From Pelodera strongyloides (lineage: Eukaryota; Nematoda; Chromadorea; Rhabditida; Rhabditidae), in the NCBI GenBank assembly GCA_036852015.1, contig JAANDG010000035.1, positions 370,501 through 434,500 on the forward strand: 64,000 nt of DNA, in the 5' to 3' direction. The translations under genes were made by a program, and so were the position numbers. How positions within the stretch are numbered: the first letter of the stretch is position 1; every line of letters starts with the position of its first letter. A model generated the notes under the pieces. The model searched no databases and was not told where the DNA came from. It saw nothing but the letters and a program-made list of their open reading frames with translations. Below, piece after piece: positions 51,308-60,273 of the stretch.

Positions 51308-52059
51308 TATTATAAACTACTAATACGACTAGCTTTATATTCCGTAGTTTAGGTAGGAAGTGAAACGCTCCCATTTAAACGATTCCTTGTGAACCCCTTG
51401 TATCAGAGAACGCTTTTTGTATAAGTCATTAATTGGGCTGTTTACTTGTTGAGTGTCGAAATTCAAATCTTATTTTATTACTTCCTTTGGTTTTGGTGTT
51501 GGTCTTCAAAGATTCAAAACAGTTATTTTTAGACAAGGTGATAGCATATCAGTGTATGTCTCATTCTTTTTTTAATAAAATTAGTTTATGATATTTGTAT
51601 CAGGAGTGTTCCCTTGTCTTGTCCCGTCTTATCATTAGTTACCACGTGGGGATCTTTGAGACAGAGAACACTTTGAACAACAACTTTATGATAATACAAA
51701 TTATGAATATATTAATATTAATTGTCTCGTGACTCTGCCAAGATAATAATGTAATGTTAGTACATATGATATGAGAAATATCTCACATGGACAATGTGTC
51801 TGATGTATCTTATCTCCGCCACTCAATAGCGCACCTAAAAGACCGAAAAGGGTGCGCGGCGAACATATGACGCACGTGTGGCGCTCCACGTTTCTCTGTT
51901 GAAGTTTCGACGAAAATTACGAACATTTCCCATGTTTTGATCCATTCCCTTTGAGTGTTCGCTGGCTGTTTACTGCCTTTTTCTCTGTTTTTGGCGTCAA
52001 ATTTGTTGACCACTGTGAAATATATTGACCCGTTGTTGTACTTTGAGCGTTTTTCATCT

Positions 52060-52068
52060 TATAAAAGG
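52060..52068 (+). promoter_or_regulatory. TATA box of a possible promoter
   Basis: TATAAAAGG occurs about 190 bases before an ATG (52250) in good context (AAAAATGG). That short open stretch ends in a GTGAGT donor. This is the most promoter-like sequence in the intergenic DNA. It may drive the gene at 57154. Confidence 0.4.
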
Positions 52069-52249
52069 AGACGAAGGATAGTTGAGAGCCAGTTTCAAAA
52101 TACTTGAAGATAACGACTAATTGCTAAGTGCTTCTGGAATTACTACTAAACGCTGCTTGAAGTATCGACGTACTACATTATTGTACTACTGAATCCCTAA
52201 TTTACAAAGAAAGTGGAATTTCTGAACTTGACTTGGAATTTATCTAAAA

Positions 52250-52266
52250 ATGGTCGTGCGTAGTAG
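52250..52266 (+). CDS. Possible first coding exon (MVVRS)
   Basis: ATG, five full codons and a split codon, followed by a consensus donor GTGAGT. The two leftover bases are in phase with the acceptor at 57143. Splicing would remove 4.9 kb containing several palindromic elements. The stretch is short, so chance is a real alternative. A similar ATG-to-donor stretch occurs at about 50193-50213. Confidence 0.3.
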
Positions 52267-52700
52267 GTGAGTGAGTGACTACTATTTTATTATCTGAAAC
52301 CTAAACTTATTTGAGCTTGCAGTTATCATGTACCCTGCTAATATATTCATTGTTTGTGAGGAAACTTGTGTTTTGCGCCGCGATGTTCTCGCACATATTT
52401 AGTGCGCGGTTATACTTTTGCGCACTGGGTCCGTATAAAATTTCCCTAAGAGCATGAGCCATACCGTTCGGAAGTGATTCGCCCCTTCGTCCAAAAGCTT
52501 AAGCTTAAGCTCTTGGTTTCTGACATGTTAGTTCATTTTTGCCGCCTAAAAATGCATTATGAAAAGGCCTTTCGTGTCCCATGCCTCTTATTTGGCCCTA
52601 TTTTCTTTCCTAAGTGCTCCTTGGCGAAATATTGCCCCCTAAGTAGCGGAAGACCGGAAGACGTCATTTCTACGAGCGGTTTTTAATGCTCTGAAAAATA

Positions 52701-52873
52701 GTAAGAACGAAATTTCTCGGCCGTTTTTTGAAACGCATCGTGGACCACTGAATTCCTACGTATTTATGCTAATTTTCTCGAATTTATATTCTAATTAATG
52801 TTCATTTGCATAAGCCGCATAAGAGTGGTGGTATACTCGATGTGTTTCAAAAACCGCTCCGTATTTCGTTTAA
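52701..52873. mobile_element. Palindromic element, family A
   Basis: Left end altered (GAAATTTCTCGGCCG), right end CCGTATTTCGTTTAA. Confidence 0.8.
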
Positions 52874-53007
52874 AAAAAAACGACGGAAACATTTCGCGAG
52901 TTCCTTCTAGCCTGGTCTTAAACTAGTCTGAAGCTTAATTGTTAGCATCTGGATCTTATGTCTGTGTGCCAACAAGTAGAAAAGATTGTTGCCACATCGC
53001 CTGCATT

Positions 53008-53167
53008 TAAAGCCGTATTGTACCTACTTTGGGAAATTTACATATGATACACATTTCCTATGTATCCTAATTTGGTGCCGGAACCTTGCCGGACGGGCAC
53101 CAAATTTATGTAGAATACATAGGATATCATATGCAATTTTCCCAAAGTAGGTACAATACGGCCTTAA
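53008..53167. mobile_element. Near-perfect palindrome flanked by TTAA
   Basis: The arms are about 70 bp with a handful of mismatches (AAAGCCGTATTGTACCTAC and its inverse) around a short GC-rich centre. Confidence 0.9.
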
Positions 53168-53334
53168 AGCGAAATGCCAGCTCCTTTGGAAAATTTGCAT
53201 ATGATAAGCAAATCCTATGTATCCTATGCTAATTTTGCGCGATAGCCGTGGAAGATCGCGCAAAATTAGCATAGGATACATAGGATTTGCTTATCATATG
53301 CAAATTTTCCAAAGGAGCTGGCATTTCGCTTTAA
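53164..53334. mobile_element. Perfect 80-bp-arm palindrome sharing a TTAA with its neighbour
   Basis: Bases 53164-53243 are the exact reverse complement of 53255-53334, with an 11-base loop. The left TTAA is the right TTAA of the previous palindrome. No drift between the arms suggests recent insertion or gene conversion. Confidence 0.97.
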
Positions 53335-53644
53335 ACTGTTCTTCATGTCGGCTTCAGTAAACAATTATCGTATATCAGCATTAGAGTTCTGAATAGTCTC
53401 CGTTATACTTTGGACGTTCTCTGAGTTTCCCCTTTTCTGAAAGGCAACAATATTTGCGTGTTTATTTACACAATCAGACTCATGTGTTTTGCTGTTATCA
53501 GTCACGTGACTGAGCTAATTATTGTGAAAATTAGAAGCACTTAAGATTAAGCACATAAATTTAAGAACTCAGGCCAACAAAAAAGGCTTCCTTAGCTATC
53601 TATAACGCAATCGCACATGCCTGCGAAAACCACATTTCATTACT

Positions 53645-53832
53645 TTCAAACGATATAACGGCCGGTTTTTGAAACATATATTGGACAACTGCATTTCCGT
53701 GTGTTGTATGCAAATGAATATAATTATATAAAAAAACGCGCAATATCGCGCAGTTATTTGCGTACACTACATGGGAATACAGCGTCTAACTCTAACATAC
53801 GTTTCAAAGGCGGGCTGCTATGCCTCTTTAAT
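53645..53832. mobile_element. Palindromic element, family A variant
   Basis: CGATATAACGGCCGGTTTTTG at the left; CAAAGGCGGGCTGCTATGCC at the right. Confidence 0.75.
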
Positions 53833-54118
53833 AAAAAGTTATTCACGAAAGAAAATAGATCTTCGTATCGAAGAAAGTACTTGTTCTTTAGATTAACAAT
53901 ATTTTTGTTGCATTTCGTATTTTGGTGGTCTGACATGTCTTTTCCAGTCTTTTTCCACGAAATTTTGATGGTGGACGGTGTTTTATTCTGCAAAAGTGAA
54001 CTCGGTTTTGCACTTTCATTGTCAGTGTAAAGACAGGCTGTAGGGCTGTAGGATCATATATAAGGTTGTTTATTTTGCCGTATGACGCTCTGGCCTTTGC
54101 CGAATGCGAGTGCATACT

Positions 54119-54297
54119 TTAAAGCGAAATACCGGCCGGTTTTTGAAACACATCGAGCACGCTAGTATTCTTGTGCGGCCTATGCAATTGAGCATAAATT
54201 AGAATAAAAAACTAACTAAATTCGAGCAAATTAGCATAAATACGAAGAATTCAGTTGTCCATGATGCGTTTAAAAAACCGGCCGTATTTCTCTTTAA
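54119..54297. mobile_element. Palindromic element, family A
   Basis: Full length, TTAA at both ends, two short deletions. Confidence 0.9.
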
Positions 54298-55511
54298 AAT
54301 GAGAAAGTCACTCTCTTTTTTTTCTATTTGAAAACACCTTTTGACCTCGTCATTATTCTTTTCGCTCTCTTTTTCCCAACCCAACGTGTGGCTACTCCTT
54401 ACGTCAATAGTCAGTAAGGATCACAACAGTTGCTACTTTTAAGAAGCTCACAAGCAGTGCACGTGCTCTCAGCCAATGCGAAATTTCATGCAGACTCCCG
54501 CAAAAAAAGGAGGGGGTGGGGTGCCAGAGCATGGCGGCGCACGACAGCTATTTTGGTGCGCCCGTGGTGCGCACATTTCGCGGATCTGTGGCGCACTTGT
54601 GGCACACATATGAACGTTTTTCTACCATATTATGGTTAATTCATCATTTCCGACTATCTTAGGACTAAAGATGAATGAAGGACACTGACCTTACCAATAT
54701 TTACATAGCGAGGTCAAACACACAGCCGAATAAGTATAGACGCTAGGGCTAGGAAGCTACATAGGAAACTGAGGAACCAATTTTTGGCGGTTCCCGCTTT
54801 TTTTTCGTCGATAACCACTTAGTGACCTTGTCGTGACCAAATTTTCTCGCAAACCGTCGTCAACTGGTCACCAAATGGTTACCAAATGGTCAGGTACCGG
54901 TCATCAGATGGTTTTTCGGCGAAAACCACTTGGTGATCGGCCAGTGCCGGTTTTTCTGTGGTCCGTATTGTTCGTATTGATTCCAAACAACCATATTGCT
55001 AACAACGTAAACCTTGTGTCTTTTTTTCTGCAATTCTGAGTACAAGCTCTAGACCACGCTGCTGATATACTATACAAAATGAACCGGGCGCACTTATAAA
55101 CTGGAACCAAAATGTTCACGTTTATTAGTTTTCCGTATACTTTCGCCTGAAGTTTATTACTTTCCCTTGCATGTCTCTCGTTGGTCAGTCATTATCTTAT
55201 CACGTACCACTTGTGAAGGATTCTTTGTACTATTGTACAGTGGTAAGTGATATAAAAGTTCACGCGGACTCAAAGTAAACACTAAAATTCAAACGAAAAC
55301 TTTCCGAATTGTACAGTGATTGGCTCTTTTTTGGATAGTACTATTTTCTTTTTCTTATATGTTAATTTTTCAGTGAACTACGGTAACTCTTTCAGGGTTT
55401 CTCAGTCTATAATAAAATGTTAACAAAAATTCAGAATCCTATAATTTCTAGGCTTAAAGCTTGCGGCAGTAAATTAGTAGTAATAAATGACATATGTATA
55501 TAAAATTATGT

Positions 55512-55608
55512 ATATCTCTCTCTCCTCTCTCTCCCCTCTCTCCCCTCTCTCTCCTTCTCTCTCTATCTCGCTCTCTCTCTCTCGCTCTCCCTCTGTCTCT
55601 CTCTCTTT
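55512..55608. repeat. CT microsatellite
   Basis: (CT)n with TCTCCC interruptions. Confidence 0.95.
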
Positions 55609-56245
55609 ATACTTCTTTGATCTCTAGACTATAGACTCTCGATTTGTTCATGCCATGTGTACCCTGGGGTTGTCACCGCCTAGTTGTACCATATGATTTC
55701 TGGTCGTTATCTTTTAATCTAGTGTTTCTTAGCTCCACCCCCTCCCGATTAGAATTTAGATATTGCGCGAGGGTTCCTGTACCCTACTACTTAATTTATT
55801 GTTCTTCCTTCATCTTGGTTTCGTTCAAGAATGCGTAGATGATTTAGTTTTAGTTCCAGCAATGACAGCGAGCTCTTGTGTTTTGATACGTTTGACAGGA
55901 CAATAACTTCTTATAAGGAACAAAGCATTGTTATTGCTGGGAGTAAAACCTTTATACAGACCTTCATACCTTTAGCAGGAAGTTTATGTATACCTTTATA
56001 CTTAAAATTCATACTGAAATATATCTCCCCACTTATTGAACACGCAGCCTCCTTTTTTGCTAATTCTTTTGAAATATAGGAATTCATAGGTTGCCTTTAT
56101 TTTGGGTTCGCCATTAATTTTATTATAATAAGCTGAATATCTGAAATTGAGTCAAATTCTTATCCAATGATTTCTGAAGTCAGTTTGCATTTGGTACGTC
56201 ACATTCGGGGTACTATTCCTAGGCTAGGGTACTCTTGCGTATTTG

Positions 56246-56675
56246 ATAGAGTATTTATGTCGCACTTTCGCAGGCGAAAGTACGCGAAAGTGCCATCCAT
56301 CTCGACAATTTTTTGGGGCTGTTTTCTTCAGGCGAAGGCGGGGTACAGTAAGACCGAAAGTGCCGCGTTTCGTGCAAGGATTATTTTAATTTAAAGGTGT
56401 ATTGGGCGCCAATTTACATTTGCCGCAAAATTTTTTTAATTTAAAGGTGTATTGGGCGGCAATTTAAATTTGCCGCAAAAAAACCGGAATCACTATGATC
56501 AAAAAGTATCCCGCTCAATACATCTTTAAATTTAATAAATCCCCGCACGACAACGCGGCACTTTCGGTCTTACTGTACCCCGCCTTCGCCTGAAGAAAAC
56601 AGCCCCAAATTTTTTTGAGATGGATGGCACTTTCGCGCACTTTCGCCCGCGAAAGTGCGAGATAAATACTCTATG
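56246..56675. mobile_element. 430-bp foldback element with an internal direct repeat
   Basis: The ends ATAGAGTATTTAT / ATAAATACTCTAT are followed by paired arms of about 130 bp (GCGAAAGTGCCATCCATC; GCGAAGGCGGGGTACAGTAA). The centre holds two direct copies of TTTAATTTAAAGGTGTATTG. Confidence 0.85.
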
Positions 56676-57136
56676 ATCCTTTGGTATCTACCATTTCACT
56701 TGACATGACAGATGGTCAGGCAGGTTGGACTTATTGTTGGTTTTTTGATCTTGACATAGGTGCCTTGACCAGGATAGTGCATCTTATCCATCCTCATTCA
56801 TTGCATCTTTTGCTGATTCAACTCTGTATTCGCCAACTTTCCTCTTTATAAGACTTCTTCAAACTTGATATTTACTTCTCACCCTTAGTCACAATTTTCG
56901 TGTCTATTTTATTAATATTTATTTGTAAGTGATTAATATCTATCAAATTAAGTCTACTCTCTGCGTTGTGCGCTCAGCGTTATATTGAACATCTCGTATC
57001 ATTAGTATACACTTAGTACTCTTTGTATATTTTGATACAGCCTTGAGGACACGATCTTGAAGAATACTACCCTTGTGCACTTGCGTTAAGGTTTGAACTA
57101 TTTATTTAGTTATTTATTTTTACGTTATGCTTTAAA

Positions 57137-57143
57137 TTTTCAG
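57137..57143 (+). promoter_or_regulatory. TTTTCAG acceptor before the small Ser/Asn-rich gene
   Basis: A consensus nematode acceptor 10 bases before the ATG. It is either a spliced-leader site or the acceptor of a long first intron starting at 52267. Confidence 0.5.
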
Positions 57144-57153
57144 CAACGAAAAC

Positions 57154-57746
57154 ATGTCTGCCGTGCAAGGTGAGGGTTCGATTCTGTCTGCCGCCCGTAA
57201 CGTTTTGATGTCGATTTCTCCGTCTATGAGTGGATTTGAGCAGAATACGTCAAAGGGTAAGATATTATTTGTATTAATTTTCTCGGTTTTCCTTTTTTAT
57301 TTGATTGAATGCTACGAAGATGACAGAGTCAAGTGGCTTTGAGGTTGATTAATGATGGTATTGTTATAGAGTATTTATGTTACACTTTCGCGCGAATTCG
57401 CATGCGAAAGTGCCATCCAAGTTAGCGAAATTTAGCTAACTTGGATGCGAATTCGCGGTATTGCTCAAATTACTACAACTATATTCACACGCATACTAAG
57501 TCTCTGACGTTATGTAAGGCGCATGTAAGCGCAGTGCACCCGTAAAAGAAAGGTACGTGTTCGATACCTTTGACAGAAGTTAAATAATATTTATCTAATA
57601 TAACTATTATTTTAGGAAGTTCATCTCCCTCCTCTGCTTCAAACAGTCCTCCTAGTGAGAGAAGAGCCAACGCCGTGCCAAGAATGTCAAATGCTAATGC
57701 TAACACGCTATTCCTTTACTCGCACGGAAGCCTCAACATGCCCTAA
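57154..57746 (+). CDS. Small Ser/Asn-rich protein, unrecognised, two exons
   Basis: I do not recognise this family. Exons 57154-57256 and 57616-57746 join in phase to 77 residues, starting MSAVQGEGSILSAARNVLMS and ending YSHGSLNMP. A serine/asparagine/proline-rich middle (SSSPSSASNSPPSERR) suggests a disordered protein. There is no signal peptide or membrane helix. A TTTTCAG acceptor ends 10 bases before the ATG. That fits a trans-splice site, or an internal exon: the acceptor is in phase with a possible first exon at 52250-52266 (MVVRS), which would add a short N-terminus. The single intron contains a foldback related to the large one at 56246. A 17-bp tandem array starts just after the stop codon. 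Confidence 0.6.
57365..57462. mobile_element. Short foldback related to the 430-bp element
   Basis: It shares ATAGAGTATTTATGT, ACACTTTCGCG and GCGAAAGTGCCATCCA with the left arm at 56246. It then folds on itself through TCCAAGTTAGC/GCTAACTTGGA. It lies in the intron of the gene at 57154. Confidence 0.7.
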
Positions 57747-57747
57747 G

Positions 57748-57845
57748 GGTTTATCTTTAACCCTGGTTTATCTTTAACCCTGGTTTATCTTTAACCCTGG
57801 TTTATCTTTAACCCTGGTTTATCTTTAACCCGGGTTTATCATGGT
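57748..57845. repeat. 17-bp tandem array after a stop codon
   Basis: About six copies of GGTTTATCTTTAACCCT, nearly identical, beginning right after the TAA of the small gene and so probably in its 3'UTR. Confidence 0.92.
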
Positions 57846-58830
57846 TTATTTGTTAACCTTAAACAATAATATTCACCAAGACATGGTATCTCAATTGCGC
57901 ATTAATCATCTTATGTGGACAACCACCGACTAACTATGTATTAAATTGGGGAATCTAATTAATAAGATTTATTTTGAAATATTCATATATTAACAGTACG
58001 GTTTCATATCGAAAACAACATTGCTATGTATGTAATACAGTATTCTCCGTAGTATCCCTAACCCAAAACGCTAATGATAGTTTTCTAGAGTTATAGGGCT
58101 CAAACTAACATTGCTACCTTGACCGTGATAACTCCCAATAAGCCATAGTCAATATTTTGTCGTGTTCTATCACATTTTTTGTTGTATATTTGGCTCAAGT
58201 CTAATTTGACCGTTAGTTGAAGCCTCTAGTTTAATTTAGCTTGTCTTTCACATGTATTTATAATAAGAAATGATCCTCACATTTTTACAGAATTTGCGTG
58301 CTCTTGTTTAATTTAGAAAATCAACTACCAACCTTCCCTTAGCTTTAAAAGCATTTCTGGAAACGGTATCTTTTGTGCAGCTTATCTCTACTTACTCGTT
58401 TTCTATTTACAAATATTGACCAATAATCTCAAATTTCATTATGGTTGTTGAATATTGTTGAGCCACGTTTTCTATTAATGCCATAAGGCAACTTGGTAAG
58501 GAACTGAATTTGCTTGCATATATTTTGTTTATGTTTGTATTTTTTTCGTGATTGAAATAAAGGTATTAATTATTTGGCTGTAATTATCAGTGGTGACAAT
58601 GTATTTGACGAACACTGTAATTGCATTATTTTGCCAGGGCGTAGAAGATTTACAGTTCCAGTTGGCACGACTATGGCACATTTCTGGCACACAGGCACCT
58701 GTCAAAAATACGGTCATATGCGCGAAAAAAAGGAGCCTCATCAGATTTCAAGTTTGATTCGTTTATAAATAAAATATAATTATGAGATTTGGTCAATGTT
58801 CACTAATATCATCCGTGGCTCCATCTTCCT

Positions 58831-58898
58831 CTCTCCCTCTACATCTCTCTCTTTCTATTCTCTCTCTCACTCTCCCTGTCTCTCTCTCTCCCTGCCTC
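58831..58898. repeat. CT microsatellite
   Basis: Imperfect (CT)n. Confidence 0.9.
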
Positions 58899-59113
58899 TA
58901 AGTCTACAGTAGGAAACCGGTCTGCTCACGCAATGATCCGGTTTTCGTGTTTTCTAAACACTTTTTAGCTTGTCCATTTTCGGTGGGCGGCACTTTTTGC
59001 CCAAAGTGAAACTAGAGCCGAATTAACGAGGATTGTTGCACTTGAAATTTCATGTTCTGAAATTCTAGCCATTTTGACTTTGCCTCGCTGATAATGCTTA
59101 CTATCAATTATAT

Positions 59114-59295
59114 TTAAAGCGAAGTACTGGCCGGTTTTTGAAACACATCGAGTACACTTGCATTTTTATGCAGCCTATGCATGTTAACATAAATTAGGAT
59201 AAAAAACCGAGCTAAATTCGAGCAACTTAGCATAAATACGTAAGAAATCAGTTGTCCACGATGTGTTTCAAAAAACGGCCGTTATTTCGCATTAA
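59114..59295. mobile_element. Palindromic element, family A
   Basis: Full length with TTAA at both ends. Confidence 0.9.
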
Positions 59296-59576
59296 ACGTA
59301 TTTATGTAGCATAGCGTCTTTGACTGTTTTATTGTCAAACGTGGTATATACACACGTTTGCCTTATTTACTTCCGTTAGATCAACTAGAACTTGAAAGAT
59401 GGGCGTAATTTTTTTCACACACCTCATCTTGCAAGCAGCATAAGAGTGGCGGACAAACTTACAAGCCAATGGCGTGCCGCGCGCAAGTTGCACGCATACC
59501 TTGCCAAACGCATACCTTGCCAATTGTTAGTTTACAACAACTAACAATAAGCTAGTTTAATTTCCATAATCTCAAG

Positions 59577-59737
59577 CAGCTCAAGGGGCGATATTGCTTC
59601 TCGTTTTTTTGGATCATTTTTCTGGACTGATCTCCCAGACGAGATATCTAGATCAGAAATTGACAGGATTAACCGGCTTTTCGCGCGCATTGAAAACAAC
59701 GTTTTACTTGTCCTTGAACCTGAGACTTTTTTGAAGG
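59577..59737 (+). CDS. Possible upstream exon of the metalloproteinase gene
   Basis: A frame without stops encodes FFWTDLPDEISRSEIDRINR and continues to EPETFLK. It ends at a GG|GTTACG donor whose single leftover base is in phase with the exon at 60274. It has no cysteine-switch motif and no clear family match, so it may be chance open sequence. Confidence 0.2.
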
Positions 59738-60273
59738 GTTACGTAATTCTTTGCCTTTTATTTGATACTGTGTGAGTGAAAAGAAAAATGTTATTGTTAA
59801 GTTAACGGGATCCTATTTAGATTTCGTTGCGGACGGCGTAACTATGGTAGAGCTCCCCTGTAACTTATAATTTCCTCCCATTCTTTGGTATTTGGTAACA
59901 ACACGTGTAAATTGAACAAGTTAAATTTCATCTCACAATCAGTCGTAAAAAATTCCCAGGCACATGCATGAATTTGGCATGGATCCAACTAATTACCTCC
60001 TATTTTGTGTTGTGTGAACTTCGACACACCAAGCCCAAGCCAAACGAAGGTGAAACATTGATGATTATTTTTTAATTCAGATCTTTTCTTATGTATTGTG
60101 TTATCCTTACAGCTTTAACGGACATTTATGCTCCGCTGTTTTTTTGTGCGCAATTTGCCTGCAAGTCCAGTTCGCGCGTCTGCGGCGCACGTTAGACACG
60201 CGTTAGGCGCACATTAAGCGCACTTTGGGAGCGTATGACCCATTCTAATTCTAACTGTATTGATTTCTTTAAG

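Larger units (their letters stand above)
47558..52059. other. Gene-poor region after CutA
   Basis: I see no recognisable coding exon. It contains family A elements at 49083 and 51137 and a short hairpin at 48978-49035 (TTTAGCTAGAAATACC). GTGCGC-rich segments lie at 49968-50030 and 50645-50815. Confidence 0.5.
52267..57136. other. Repeat-rich stretch, intergenic or a long first intron
   Basis: No conserved protein seen. It carries three family A elements, two tandem hairpins, a CT microsatellite and a large foldback. A second TATAAAAG occurs at about 55250. It may be a 4.9-kb intron of the small gene at 57154. Confidence 0.5.
57846..60273. other. Region between the small gene and the metalloproteinase
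   Basis: It should contain the promoter and the signal peptide/propeptide exons of the metalloproteinase, but I could not identify them beyond a weak candidate at 59577-59737. It also contains a CT microsatellite (58831-58898) and a family A element at 59114. Confidence 0.45.

Noticed and set aside
53024..53281. 85-codon minus-strand open frame
   Set aside because: It spans the two palindromes and is a by-product of their sequence.
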